64,000 nt of DNA from Sulfitobacter sediminilitoris (GCF_010667575.1 NZ_JAABNT010000007.1:1-64000); one strand, 5' to 3'; positions 1 to 9,617 are shown, counted from the first letter of the stretch. The notes: generated by a model from the sequence alone, not told the origin. Numbers and translations are program-made.

Positions 1-2
1 TC

Positions 3-188
3 AGGTGTCTGATCGACCGGGCACAGGAGCCTGATCAGATGGCCGAAGAGGAGGCGCCCACCGGTGCTGACGAAGAGGACCAGCTTCAGCCTTGCCCGAA
101 ATGCGGCGGCCCGATGCGTATCATCGACACCTTCCTGCGCGGTCAACTCCCGCGATCCCGAGCACCGCCATGGGAGGAAGCCGCATGA
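3..188 (+). pseudogene. 3' end of an IS91-like transposase (cut by window edge)
   Basis: The frame is open from the window edge to a TGA at 186-188 and gives 61 residues. It has an acidic stretch followed by CPKCGGPMRIIDTFLRG and a Pro/Arg-rich tail. A CxxCGG-M-II-x-F-RG tail like this closes many alphaproteobacterial IS91 (Y2, rolling-circle) transposases. Only the C-terminus is visible, so it cannot be said whether the full gene is intact upstream of the window. Family assignment rests on this tail alone; another zinc-ribbon transposase is possible. Confidence 0.5.
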
Positions 189-816
189 TCCGACCATCAC
201 TCCAGACCGTGCCACCCCCGAAGAGCCGGACCAATCGTTGCGGCCAGTTCATCAAAACCAGCGCGGCAAAAGTACCCTGGCCAAAGAGATTGAAGCTGAC
301 CGGTAACATCGGACCAGACAGATCAGCCGTTGCGCATCGATCGGCGCGCAAATTATCCCCGATCTGCGTATTGAAAAACCAAGGCACTGAGCCACAATCC
401 CCATAGCACCGAAAGCCGCCCGCGCTTTCCTCCTTGTCAGATTTATCGCCGCTGCAGCTCACGCTGACAGCAGCCACAAACCTTAGACAAAACCGACCTT
501 GACCGTTGGAAGTTCAATGGCCGCTTTGTCTGTCTGCAAGGCAGCGAAAAGCATCAAGGGAGGGAAACGGTGATTCGTCCCATTTCAAACTGCTTCCGAC
601 TAATTGCAAAAAGCGGACATTCAACTTTAGAATCCCCGACCAAAGTTATCAGGTGACTTTTGCCGTACGCAAAACGATTATTACCGAGTTGGTGCCGTGC
701 ATTCATTGCATATGCGAGGCGCATCGTCCCGGGTTAATGAGTTTTCAGTTTGGCTTCATTTCGCTAGGGCGTGGCCGCTGAATGTTTTGTCACGAGCAGC
801 TTGGCCATCGTGAACG
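189..816. other. Non-coding stretch: probable IS91 trailing end plus a palindromic repeat
   Basis: No convincing gene is seen. The first ~290 bases probably belong to the 3' untranslated end of the IS91-like element. From 513 to 623 there is an imperfect inverted pair: TTCAATGGCCGCTTTGT at 513-529 and AAAGCGGACATTCAA at 609-623, members of the dispersed repeat described in the findings. The rest, up to the cyclase gene end at 817, holds nothing recognisable. Confidence 0.45.
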
Positions 817-2067
817 CTATTTGCTCGCGATAACGACACCGTTTTCGCCGCTCAGCAAACGACCGAGGTGGAACATGGCCAGCGGATCTTCGTCAAACGT
901 GCCGACAAGCGTGGCAAAGGCTTGTTTTGCTTTCTCATTTTCTGCCTCCAGCAAGTTGAATGCGCCACGATAGGCTTCAATCGCAGCACTTTTTGCACGT
1001 TCAGGCGAAAATGGCTCAAACGTGCGCACGGTTTGGGACTTGCCCTTTAGTTGCAGGGTTCCGATAGGCCGCCCGTTGAATTCAGGGATTTGTTCGACTA
1101 CGTTTTCGCTGACACAAATCCTGGTGCCGACAATCTTGTTGGCTTGCTCGAGTCGCGCCGCGATGTTCACCGCGTCCCCGTAAGCTGTGTAGTCAAAGAA
1201 CCGCTGACCACCAAAATTACCGATAATGGCCGTCCCTGAATTGACCCCGATCCGGGTCTGTCCAAGGGGAATACCTTTGTCATGCATCCTGACCTGAAAA
1301 GACTGGGAAAAATCATCCAATGCCAAAGCACATTGCACCGCGTTGATGGCGTGGTCTTCGCTGGCAACCGGCGCCCCGAACGTTGCCTGCACGGCATCGC
1401 CTATGATTTTCATGACTGTGCCGCCATATCCAAAGATCGTCTCGGTCAATCCGTCCAAGTATTGGTTCAAAATCTGGACAACGGTTTCAGGCGGCAAGGC
1501 TTCGACAAGCGGGGTGAAGTTCTCAAGGTCGGTGAACAGGAATGTCGCTTCTCGCCTTTCACCAGACAGCATCGCATTGGGATCCTGCGACAGTGTTTCG
1601 ACCACATTTGGCGAAAAGTAGCGTGCGAGCATCTTGTGGGCGTGCTCGGCATCGTCCTTGGCCGCATGCAGTTTGCGCAACATGACCAGATGGTCCATGG
1701 TTTTCTCGATCGTGGCTTCCAGATCATCGAATTCGATCGGCTTGGTGATGAAATCAAACGCGCCCCGGTTCATTGCTGTCCGGATATTGCTCATGTCACC
1801 ATAGGCGGACACCATAACAGTGCGCAGATCATCTTCCCGCTCATTCAGCCGCTCAAGTAGGGTCAGCCCATCCATACGCGGCATGTTGATGTCTGACAAA
1901 ACGATATCCACATCCGGATGATCGTCCAACACGTCGAGCGCTTGCTGGCCATCCTGTGCGAAGAGGAGAAACAACTCTCCCTTGCGCACCTTCCGTCGGA
2001 AACTTTGCGAGATCAGCGCTTCGACATCCGGTTCATCGTCAACCACGAGAATATGAGGAGCTTTCAT
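817..2067 (-). CDS. Response regulator with class III adenylate/guanylate cyclase output
   Basis: 416 residues. Residues 1-125 are a receiver domain with acidic pair D10-D11, phosphoacceptor D59 (LSDINMP), S87 and K109. Residues ~165-400 are a class III cyclase catalytic domain: metal-site motifs FLFTDLENFT and KIIGDAVQATFG, and YGDAVNIAARLE supplying the Asn/Arg of the transition-state site, so it looks active. It should make cAMP (possibly cGMP) when phosphorylated. Its start overlaps the upstream receiver gene by 4 bases (ATGA), placing it last in a kinase - receiver - receiver/cyclase operon. Cyclases with a REC input are a known architecture; specificity for ATP over GTP is not proven here. 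Confidence 0.9.
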   Translation of the reverse strand: MKAPHILVVDDEPDVEALISQSFRRKVRKGELFLLFAQDGQQALDVLDDHPDVDIVLSDINMPRMDGLTLLERLNEREDDLRTVMVSAYGDMSNIRTAMNRGAFDFITKPIEFDDLEATIEKTMDHLVMLRKLHAAKDDAEHAHKMLARYFSPNVVETLSQDPNAMLSGERREATFLFTDLENFTPLVEALPPETVVQILNQYLDGLTETIFGYGGTVMKIIGDAVQATFGAPVASEDHAINAVQCALALDDFSQSFQVRMHDKGIPLGQTRIGVNSGTAIIGNFGGQRFFDYTAYGDAVNIAARLEQANKIVGTRICVSENVVEQIPEFNGRPIGTLQLKGKSQTVRTFEPFSPERAKSAAIEAYRGAFNLLEAENEKAKQAFATLVGTFDEDPLAMFHLGRLLSGENGVVIASK

Positions 2068-2444
2068 GCTCCCCCTCCGGTGATTTGCTGAAGAGTGTCC
2101 TTTAGCGCGGAAAAATCGACCGGTTTCATCACAAGCCGTTCCGCTCCCAGCGAACGTGCTTTCGCTTCGGTGCCAGCATCGCCGTAAGCCGTTATGATCA
2201 TCACCGGAAGGTCAGGCCAAGCGGCATGCAATTCGCACAACAACTCGATCCCTGACATGCCCGGCATGTTGATGTCCGACAAAACGAGAACCGGCGTTTT
2301 CTGTTTGATCACTTCCAGAGCTTCGTGGCCGGACTGGGCGAAATCAAAGCTGTAGTCCCCCTTTCGAATCTCGCGCCGGAAATTCTGCCGGAACAGTTCC
2401 TGCGCGTCGGGCTCGTCATCTACCATCAGGATATGCGTCGTCAC
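2064..2444 (-). CDS. Single-domain response regulator (CheY-like)
   Basis: 126 residues, all receiver domain: D9-D10 acidic pair, phosphoacceptor D57 in LSDINMPGMSG, T85 in IITAYGD and K107. There is no output domain, so it works as a phosphorelay intermediate or phosphate sink, or competes with the downstream receiver/cyclase for the kinase. It sits 10 bases after the histidine kinase gene and overlaps the cyclase gene by 4 bases. Its N-terminal half resembles the receiver of the cyclase protein (FRREIRKGD against FRRKVRKGE), which suggests tandem duplication. Confidence 0.9.
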   Translation of the reverse strand: MTTHILMVDDEPDAQELFRQNFRREIRKGDYSFDFAQSGHEALEVIKQKTPVLVLSDINMPGMSGIELLCELHAAWPDLPVMIITAYGDAGTEAKARSLGAERLVMKPVDFSALKDTLQQITGGGA

Positions 2445-2454
2445 TCTTGCCCCC

Positions 2455-5400
2455 TCATTCCTGCCGCTTCGGCATCGGCAAGGACACGGTGAACGCCGTG
2501 TACTTGCCGGGGTCGCTGTCGACCGTCAATGTGCCGCCGTGTTGTTTCACGACAATATCGTAACTTAAGGACAATCCCAAACCAGTGCCCTCACCGGCGG
2601 GCTTGGTGGTAAAAAATGGCAGAAAGATCTTTTCCCGAACCTCTGTGGGAATGCCCATGCCATTGTCGCGAATCTCAATTTCCGCTACGTGTCCGGCGGA
2701 CCGGGTCGTGAGCGAAATCCGGGGCTCATGCGCGTCAGATCCGGTGTTGTGCATGGTCGCCGCGTACATGCCGTTCGTGATCAAGTTGAGAAAAACCCGC
2801 ATCAGATCTTGCTGATAGCACTCAATCTCACCCAATTCGCCATCCAGTTCCTTCACGATGTCGATATTGAAGCTTTGGTCTTCGGCGCGGGCTCCGTGGT
2901 AGGCGAGGTTCAGTGCCTCTTCGGTGATCGCATTGAGGTTCACGAGTTGACGCTCGCTTGGACCGTCACGAGAGTGAAGCAACATGTTCTTCACAATAGA
3001 GTCCGCGCGCTGGCCATGCTGGGCAATTTTTCCGAGGTTGTCCCGTACTGTTTCAAACAGGTCTTCGGCGTCGTAGCGGTCCTCTTCGTCCAGCGCCTTG
3101 ATCGGTTCTTCGATGATCTCTTCCAGCTCTTCCAGCATTTCTGCCGACAACTTGGAAAAATTGTTGATGAAGTTCAGCGGATTCTTAATCTCATGCGCGA
3201 TACCGGCGGTCAGCTGGCCGAGACTGGCCATCTTCTCTGACTGCACCAGACGCTCTTGTGCTTTTCGCAGATCGGCTAGCGCCGTCTCGGCTGCATCTCG
3301 CGCTCGCGCGGCCTCGACTTCGCGGGTCTTCAACTCGGTTATGTCGAAATAGGTCATCATCCGTCCGCCATCCGGCAGTGCAACCACTTGGTAGGTGAGC
3401 ACCTTGCCGTCCCCCCGGACGATCTCGGTTGGTGGCACAGCACCTGCTTCGATCGCTGCCAGACGACCGGTCAGCCAAGTGTCCCACTGGTCTTTGGTTA
3501 TGCCATAAAGACCGGTGTTCTTGTTGAATTCGATGACATCGCGCATGTGTGGCGCCGTGTCGATGAACGCCTGATCCATGCCCCACAAGTCGCGGAAGGC
3601 CTTGTTTACAATACGTGCCCGCAAATCCGAGCCGGTGAACAAAATCCCGTAGTCGATATGTTCGCTTACCGCGTTGAACTCGTCCAATGCGGCCCTCATG
3701 CCGTCCTCGGCAGCCTTGCGCTCGGTGATGTCGGTATAAGTCGACACCATGCCACCACCGTCGATCGGAATGCCGACGATTTCGAGAACGGTTCCATCCG
3801 GTTTGGTGCGCTGGAATTGGTGCGCCTGAAACTTAGCCGCTAGTTCCAACCGCTCGGCCACCTGCTGATCAATGTCCCCGGGCCCATATTCGCCCCGTTC
3901 GGCGTTCCAGCGAAAAGCCTGTTCCATCGTGAAACCGGGCTGGAAATCATTGGCCGGAAAACCCATTAACTCGAGGAACTTTTGATTGAACGCCATGGTC
4001 CGCAGATCCTTGTCGACCAGCGAAATCCCCTGTCCCATGTTCTCCAACGTCAATTGCAGCAGCGCACTCTGTCGCGCGACTTCTTCCTGTCTCTCCTTCA
4101 ACTCAGTGACGTCGGTGTAAATCGAAACGATACCGCCATCTTGCGTACGATGGTCGGTGATCTGCAGCCAGAGATTGTTGACGAACTGTTCGCGGACCGT
4201 TGCGTCCGCTCGTAGCCTTTTTTCGGCGATCTTTTCCAAGTAGCCGTCCACATCTCCTGCAGCTGCGGGAAACAGGCCCCGCTCAATCCCGGCGCTAATA
4301 ATCTCGGAGAACGTGTTTCCAGGCACCACGATGTCGGCGATGTCAGAAAAGTATGCTCTGAAGCGCGTGTTTGAAATCACCAATCGATCCTGCGCATCCC
4401 ACAGAGCAAAGCCGGAACTGATGGCTTCGATGGCTTCCTCGAACCGTTGGCGTGCGGCGTCTGCCTCCGCCTCACGCCGCTTGATTTCCGTGACATCAGT
4501 GTAGATCGATATCCGCCCACCGTCCGGCAGTTCGCGTTCGTTCAGCAGAATCCAGCTGCCGTTGGCCAGTTCAAGCTCCCATTGAGACATGGGATTTTCC
4601 CAGGCCTTCAGGCGATTTTCGATCCACGCGTCCGCTCCATCGGGATGGGGTTCGAACATTCCCATGTCATAGCCGTCGCGGATCATGTCAAAGAAATTGC
4701 GCCCGACCCAAATGATCGAGCTGGCGTCCTGACCCGCGGCAGCACTGAATATCTCGACATAACGTTGATTGAATAGCTCGACGCGGCGCTCGGCATCCAC
4801 CATCAGAATCCCGTCCGAGAGGCTCGAGAGTGACGACACAAGCCGGCGCTGTGTAGCCGCTAGATTTGCCTCAGCGGCACGGATTTCCGTTACATCGCGG
4901 ACCGCGCCTACCAACCGCAGCACGTGCCCGGCCTCATCGCGGACCACCGCCCCGCGGTCGTGTACCCAATGAAAGTCACCGTCACGAGTTCGAACCCGGT
5001 ATTCCTGTTCAAGCGCGTTGGATTCATCCTTGAAATGGCACCGGATGTTCTCGACATAGCGGTCCAGATCATCCGGGTGAACCAACTCGCGCCATGCTTC
5101 CATAGGCTTTGTCGAACCAGAGATTTCATGCCCCAAAAGCTCATCCAGCCTTGGTGACGCAAAGAAATGCTCCGTGCCGACTTCCCAGTCATAAATGGCT
5201 TCGTCCGCAGCCTGAGACACCAGCGAATACCGTTCTTCACTCAGAGCCAGCGCCTGCTGTGCGTGTTTCTCGGCTGTTTGATCGCGGTAGGTGATCGTCA
5301 ACCCGCCATCATCGCGACGTTGGTACCTGATTTGAAGCGCTTGCCCATCTGGCCGAACATGTTCGACGAAACGATCTGTGGCGGCTGCGATTTCATCCAG

Positions 5401-5676
5401 CCTGGCCTGCACAAGTGCGTTTGGGTCGCCAGGTCCAAAGTCGCCACGCAATGCGCTGTGTTCCAACAAGGCCTCTAACGACACGCCAACAGAGCACAGG
5501 TCATTGGAGTAACCTCGAAGGTCACGAAACGGCGCATTTGCGTAGATAAGGCGATAGTTCTGGTCAAAAACGCCAAGCCCAACATCAATCATGTCAAGCG
5601 TGTCAGACGCGATATTTTCCCAATCTCCCACGATGTGGCGTAATCCCCCTACGCTCCAGACAATAGCATTCGACAT
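2455..5676 (-). CDS. Multi-PAS sensor histidine kinase (six PAS domains)
   Basis: 1073 residues with no evident membrane segment, so probably a cytoplasmic sensor. Six PAS domains follow one another (about 20-135, 145-270, 280-400, 410-530, 540-660 and 665-790), five ending in the D-x-T-E linker (for example [18 protein letters not shown]) and the first in DQTAEK. Four or more are of the heme/flavin-free-looking PAS_7 type. A coiled linker leads to the HisKA helix with H828 ([12 protein letters not shown]), then the ATPase with an N box ([10 protein letters not shown]), DNGMGIP, a Phe-rich F box and [10 protein letters not shown]. It is first in the operon with two receivers. The ligand cannot be read from the sequence. 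Confidence 0.93.
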   Translation of the reverse strand: MSNAIVWSVGGLRHIVGDWENIASDTLDMIDVGLGVFDQNYRLIYANAPFRDLRGYSNDLCSVGVSLEALLEHSALRGDFGPGDPNALVQARLDEIAAATDRFVEHVRPDGQALQIRYQRRDDGGLTITYRDQTAEKHAQQALALSEERYSLVSQAADEAIYDWEVGTEHFFASPRLDELLGHEISGSTKPMEAWRELVHPDDLDRYVENIRCHFKDESNALEQEYRVRTRDGDFHWVHDRGAVVRDEAGHVLRLVGAVRDVTEIRAAEANLAATQRRLVSSLSSLSDGILMVDAERRVELFNQRYVEIFSAAAGQDASSIIWVGRNFFDMIRDGYDMGMFEPHPDGADAWIENRLKAWENPMSQWELELANGSWILLNERELPDGGRISIYTDVTEIKRREAEADAARQRFEEAIEAISSGFALWDAQDRLVISNTRFRAYFSDIADIVVPGNTFSEIISAGIERGLFPAAAGDVDGYLEKIAEKRLRADATVREQFVNNLWLQITDHRTQDGGIVSIYTDVTELKERQEEVARQSALLQLTLENMGQGISLVDKDLRTMAFNQKFLELMGFPANDFQPGFTMEQAFRWNAERGEYGPGDIDQQVAERLELAAKFQAHQFQRTKPDGTVLEIVGIPIDGGGMVSTYTDITERKAAEDGMRAALDEFNAVSEHIDYGILFTGSDLRARIVNKAFRDLWGMDQAFIDTAPHMRDVIEFNKNTGLYGITKDQWDTWLTGRLAAIEAGAVPPTEIVRGDGKVLTYQVVALPDGGRMMTYFDITELKTREVEAARARDAAETALADLRKAQERLVQSEKMASLGQLTAGIAHEIKNPLNFINNFSKLSAEMLEELEEIIEEPIKALDEEDRYDAEDLFETVRDNLGKIAQHGQRADSIVKNMLLHSRDGPSERQLVNLNAITEEALNLAYHGARAEDQSFNIDIVKELDGELGEIECYQQDLMRVFLNLITNGMYAATMHNTGSDAHEPRISLTTRSAGHVAEIEIRDNGMGIPTEVREKIFLPFFTTKPAGEGTGLGLSLSYDIVVKQHGGTLTVDSDPGKYTAFTVSLPMPKRQE

Positions 5677-6326
5677 TTGGAGTCAAAAGAAACACCCGAA
5701 GGCGGACGCCTCATTGTGCTCGAGACACCAAAGCTAAACGGTTAATGTATATAGGGTTGTCACTTGGCAGGCCTTGACCGGAGCCTTGGCGCGCGTGACA
5801 TTGCACACGTGATCAAAATGACAATGTGCGCCTCTTTAGGAGGATTAACGGCGGTAAATCGGAAGTATCTTGCACACTGCCATTACGCCGTCGCTTCGAT
5901 TTTGCATCTGCATCGAAAGTCTGGTCTGGCAGGCTGCACCACAGCGGAAGAGGCGAACAGTCAATGTCTGGATTGGGCCGATTTCGGAGGGCAACTTCGC
6001 CTGTTTCCCCAAAGCGGACTTTAGTTGCACTACAGAAAAACGGTGATTTGGGCTTCTGTGGTCGCCGCCCTGGAAGCAAGAAGTTTTTTGACTGATTGGT
6101 GGAGTGATCGAGTGCGGTCTTCTGTCAGGCCTCATTGTGCGGCATTTTCAGAAGCCGCGGGCCGGTATGGTGATCAGCGGATTGGGTCCAAATCTCTCAG
6201 ACGAGCTTGAGGCTCGGAGCCCAAAACTGGTTTTCCCAATCCAGATCTATTCGATCATTTTGCCCATTCAGGTCATCGTCTTCTCACTTCCATTTTCCGG
6301 CTTCAGATTGCGTCTCCTGCGTATTG
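5677..6326. other. Intergenic region before the IS110 remnant
   Basis: 650 bases without a supportable gene; short open frames here have no recognisable composition. The first ~90 bases must hold the promoter of the kinase operon (minus strand). One repeat core AAAGCGGACTTTAG is seen at 6011-6024. The rest looks like decayed sequence at the edge of the accessory island. Confidence 0.5.
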
Positions 6327-7447
6327 TCAGGCGGTCACAATCGTCGCCGGATCTCGGTAATCTTCATTCTTCGTCAGCATCGCCCAGATGGTCCGTGCCA
6401 TCTTGTTCGCCAGTGCAATTGCAACAAGCATCTTTGGTTTGCGTTTCAACATGCGGTTCAGCCAGGAACCTTCCCGAACAGGCTTTCGACCCACCCACGC
6501 AATGCGCGTCATCGCGCCAATGATAAGGAGGCGGCGAATATCAACTTTGCCTGCCTTGGAGACCTTTCCGAGCCGCTCCTTGCCGCCCGATGAATGCTGC
6601 TTGGGCACAAGCCCAATCCAGGCGGCGAAGTCTCGCCCGCACCGAAAGATATCCATAGATGGTGCGAAGGCTTCTACCGCCATTGCGGTTAACGGGCCAA
6701 CGCCGGGTATCGTCTGAAGCCGTCGTGATATCTCTGACTGCTGCGATAGCTTTTTGAGCTTCATCGTCTTTGCATCAATCCGGGTCGTGAGATCGGAAAC
6801 TGAAGCGATTAGCTCCTCACACTCCTCCCGGACCAAAGCAAGCAGGCCGTTGTCGGCCTGTTGCAGAAACTCTTCGATCTTCTTCATCTGATGGAGGCCG
6901 GTCGGGAAGACCTGGCCCTGTTCATAAAGAACCGATCAATGCGCATTGATCTGTTCCGTGCGCTGGCGCACTAGGCGGTCGCGCGAACGGAATACAACAC
7001 CTCGTGCGATTTGCGCGTTGCTTTTGGGTTCCACAAACCGCATCTCTGGGCGTTGCGCTGCAATAACAATTGCTTCAGCATCTGCCGCATCGTTCTTTTG
7101 GCGTTTGACGAAAGGCTTCACGTATTGTGGAGCGATCAGCTTTGCCGCATGTCCAAGTTCTTGTATCTCCCGCGTCCAGAAATGAGCACCGCCGCAAGCT
7201 TCAAAAACAACGATACTTGCGGGTTGGGTTTCCATGAACTTCCGAAACTGAGCGCGCGAGAGCTTCTTTCGAAATTTGACCTCCCCTGTCAACGAAGCCC
7301 CATGCAGCTGAAAGACATTCTTTGCCAAATCTACACCGATCATTGTATCAATCATATTGCCGTCCTCTCTCTAGCGTGGCCGTGTACGACCACATCTTTG
7401 GCACATTGCGATGCCGTATGGGGAGGGCGGCAACCATACCATCTCTT
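6310..7447 (-). mobile_element. IS110-family insertion sequence (approximate limits)
   Basis: The element is defined by its DEDD-type transposase (6327-7355). IS110 elements usually lack terminal inverted repeats, so ends cannot be read off directly. The right limit is placed where the ~160-bp repeat copy A begins (7448), and the left limit just past the transposase stop. Both limits are inference. Confidence 0.4.
6327..7355 (-). pseudogene. IS110-family transposase interrupted by one in-frame TGA
   Basis: Read as one frame, this is 343 codons with a single internal TGA at 6936-6938. The N-terminal part (IGVDLAKNVFQLHG, then VFEACGGAHFWTRE and KNDAADAEAI) is the RuvC-like DEDD domain; the C-terminal part (TIPGVGPLTAMAVEAF, FAAWIGLVPKQHSSGGK) is the transposase_20 domain. 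The 16 codons between TGA and the ATG at 6887 continue the family sequence without a frameshift (VLYEQGQVFPTGLHQ). A CGA to TGA change would explain the stop, so the gene was probably inactivated by one transition. The C-terminal half has its own ATG but lacks the catalytic N-terminus. Confidence 0.88.
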
Positions 7448-7608
7448 CTGAGACATCCGAGTGTTTCGATCAGATGTCCGCAAAGCCACACTGATAAGCC
7501 ATTCGAGACGATTGGACCGCGCGGCGACGTCCGCTTTCAGGCCTGAACGACCGCTTTTACCAGTAGCGGCCATTCGCTACCGCTGCTTCCGACGTCTCAC
7601 ATGCGGAC
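7448..7608. repeat. Direct repeat copy A (~160 bp)
   Basis: Begins CTGAGACATCCGAG and ends near ATGCGGAC (7600-7607). It aligns along its whole length with 8709-8868: shared blocks include TCCGCAAAGC, AAGCCATTCGAGACGA, AACGACCGCTT and GGCCATTCGCT. The two copies are in the same orientation and bracket the methyltransferase gene. Identity was judged by eye as clearly high but imperfect. Confidence 0.75.
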
Positions 7609-7876
7609 TTTCCCGCCTGATGCTGGTGCAGCGAAACTTCCCTACGCGCGACAATCAAATTTCTCAACCAGACGCGGCGGCGCAGCACCGTTTCCCGAAA
7701 GCGGCCATTGAACTCGTACAAATTGGCCAAAATCCAAACCGGTCGTACGCTGCGCCGGTTACGGATGTCTCACATGCTGGACAATGCAGACAAGTTTAGG
7801 TGCTTGTTGGGTGAGTGTGTTACAGTGGCGTTAGCTGACCGTTTGTGTCAGCGGATAGGTGAGTGTCTCATAGTTA
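7609..7876. other. Leader region of the methyltransferase, with a repeat core
   Basis: The stretch between repeat A and the conserved part of the methyltransferase. It holds a dispersed-repeat core GAAAGCGGCCATTGAA at 7697-7712. The upstream methyltransferase frame stays open through most of it, but the translated residues do not resemble a methyltransferase N-terminus. Confidence 0.4.
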
Positions 7877-8682
7877 ATGAATCAACCGATTTCGCAACTG
7901 GGAGTGGTGCAGGGTACGAGCTGCAAATGGGCCGCTTCAGCAGACTTCTTGCTCCTAATTTCCTGGCATTCGCACAGATTGGTGACAATGGTCCGATACT
8001 TGATGCGGGTTGCGGAACGGGTTCCTTGACTCGCGAGTTGCTGAAAAGAACATCGCAGGCGGTGATCTATGGTGTCGACATTTCCAGTGCCTATGTTGAG
8101 TACTGTCAGCAGAACATTTCTGACCGCCGCGCGAATTTCGATGTCGAGGACCTTACCAAACTTCCGTTCGCGGACTGCTATTTTGGGCAAGCGTATTCTC
8201 AGCTCGTTCTGGACTTCGTTCCTGACACAGATCGAGCGTTTAAAGAGCTTTTTAGGGTGCTTAAGCCAGGCGGACGCTTTGCCGCGGCTGTTTGGGATGC
8301 TAGGGGCGGCTTGGTATTCAATCGCATGTTTCTCGATACGGCTGCAGTTTTCGACGAGGAGGCGGAAGCTCTACGAAAGAAGAACTTTACAAGACCGCTT
8401 CGGCAGCCCGGACAATTGATGCAGATCGCCTCATCGACGGGCTTTTCAGACATTCAAGCAGGTGAGCTATTAATCCGAACTGAATTCAAATCATTCGACG
8501 ATTACTGGGCACCCTTCGATGGAAGTGATGGTCCCATCCCGGCCTATTTTTCAAACAGACCGTCCGACTTGAAGGCAAAAATCAAGGACGCCGTAAGACT
8601 AGCATACCTTGATGGCGACCAGGATGGGCCGAGGTCATATGTGGCGGTGGCCTTGGCAATCTCTGCTGTCAAAATGATCTGA
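7708..8682 (+). CDS. Class I SAM-dependent methyltransferase (start uncertain)
   Basis: Rossmann methyltransferase: motif I ILDAGCGTGSLTREL, acidic strand-2 end YGVDISSAYVEYC, motif II-like VEDLTKLPFADCYFG, and VLKPGGRFAAAVWD. The target is unknown; relatives act on small molecules or lipids. The frame opens at 7708, but homology starts only near DFATGSGAGYELQMGRFSRLLAP (from ~7888). An ATG at 7877 followed by AATCAACC lies one base out of frame; one extra A there would give MNQTDFATG, so a 1-base deletion at the start is likely. The next in-frame ATG is 7927. Base composition is AT-richer than the chromosomal genes, and the gene is bracketed by 160-bp direct repeats, so it looks acquired. 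Confidence 0.75.
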   Translation: MNSYKLAKIQTGRTLRRLRMSHMLDNADKFRCLLGECVTVALADRLCQRIGECLIVNESTDFATGSGAGYELQMGRFSRLLAPNFLAFAQIGDNGPILDAGCGTGSLTRELLKRTSQAVIYGVDISSAYVEYCQQNISDRRANFDVEDLTKLPFADCYFGQAYSQLVLDFVPDTDRAFKELFRVLKPGGRFAAAVWDARGGLVFNRMFLDTAAVFDEEAEALRKKNFTRPLRQPGQLMQIASSTGFSDIQAGELLIRTEFKSFDDYWAPFDGSDGPIPAYFSNRPSDLKAKIKDAVRLAYLDGDQDGPRSYVAVALAISAVKMI

Positions 8683-8708
8683 TTTGTGCACGTCCACTAC
8701 GGGCTCGA

Positions 8709-8868
8709 CTGAGACATCTGAGCGGTTCGGTCCGATATCCGCAAAGCAGCATTGAGAAGCCATTCGAGACGACGGGATCGAGCTGCGAGGTCCGCTCAGT
8801 GCCTTAACGACCGCTTCAACCCGCACTGGCCATTCGCTGCTGCAGCTTCAGAGGTCTGGGATGCGGAC
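8709..8868. repeat. Direct repeat copy B (~160 bp)
   Basis: Second copy of the repeat at 7448-7608, same orientation, beginning CTGAGACATCTGAG and ending ATGCGGAC (8861-8868). It lies 26 bases after the methyltransferase stop codon. Confidence 0.75.
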
Positions 8869-8905
8869 GAAGCAGTCCTTCGCCAGAACAATAACGCGTA
8901 GGCGT

Positions 8906-9199
8906 TTACTCACCCGTCTGCATCCTGAGAGAAGACAGCGCGTCTGGGATCATGGTGGCTACTGACTTTTCGCGGAAAGGTAACTGTGCAAATTCTCTTG
9001 GTTCGAAGTCATTGGCGAGTTCAAGCAGTCGGGCGTAGTGCCGTTTCGCTACATCGTCTTGCCCGGCCAATACATTGGCGGCGGCCAAAAGCGCGATGTT
9101 CGCTACAAGATCAGGCGCCGCTCTGTCAGCCAACATTAATAATCTGACAGCTTGATCGCATTCGCCGCTTACGAGCGCCACGAGACCGGCATCTCGACA
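8906..9199 (-). pseudogene. C-terminal TPR fragment of a larger protein
   Basis: About 98 residues of helical repeat (AGLVALVSGECDQAVRLLM, then ANIALLAAANVLAGQDDVAKRHYARLLEL), ending in LPFREKSVATMIPDALSSL. This pattern, TPRs closing with a short PF...R...DAL motif, is typical of the C-terminus of TPR proteins with an N-terminal cyclase or winged-helix domain. The frame continues upstream to an ATG at 9310, but residues beyond ~9199 are antisense to the methylase fragment and not family-like. It is therefore a truncated tail joined to unrelated DNA. Confidence 0.55.
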
Positions 9200-9209
9200 G
9201 TAGAGATGA

Positions 9210-9569
9210 CGGTATCGGTCGCAACACGAGCTCGTGTTCGTGTTCCGCAAAGGGCGGAAGCAACACCGCAACAATGTGCAGTTGGGCAAGTTCGGGCGCC
9301 ATCGTAGCAATCTGTGGACCTATCCCGGTGTGAATATCCGCGGCATCATTCCAAAGGGGGACAAGCAGACACGTCTACTGGGTGTTACGCCTTTGATTGA
9401 AAGCGGGAAGGTCGCGATCCCAAAAAACGCCCCGTGGCTCGCAACCTTCCAGCACGAGGTCATCTTGTTTCCGAAAGGAAAACACGACGATCAGGTCGAT
9501 AGCCTTTCCCAGTTTCTGATTTGGCTAGGCGAGCCAGTTGCAACAGCCATGTCTGGAACGGTTATTTGA
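9210..9569 (+). pseudogene. Chimeric remnant: DNA methylase piece joined to phage terminase C-terminus
   Basis: The open frame starts right after a TGA (9207-9209). Residues 1-42 (9210-9335), with YRSQHELVFVFRKG, NNVQLGKFGR and NLWTYPGVN, match the internal block of ParB-like/DNA adenine or cytosine-N4 methylases of alphaproteobacterial plasmids and phages. From 9336 the frame changes to IIPKGDKQTRLLGVTPLIESGKV and FPKGKHDDQVDSLSQFLIWL, the C-terminal nuclease end of a phage terminase large subunit, including its HDDQVDS motif. The two pieces are joined in frame. Neither is complete and there is no start codon of the expected kind. Confidence 0.65.
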
Positions 9570-9585
9570 CTAGCACAGACGACTG

Positions 9586-9617
9586 AATGGCCGCTTTGGT
9601 GTGCCAAAGAAGCCATT
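9586..9617. repeat. Hairpin member of the dispersed AATGGCCGCTTT repeat
   Basis: Arms AATGGC-CG-CTTTGG (9586-9599) and CCAAAG-AA-GCCATT (9604-9617) around a TGTG loop: 12 of 14 positions pair, with a symmetrical 2-base mismatch. The core recurs at 516, 609, 6011 and 7697 and in altered form near 23247. Confidence 0.6.
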
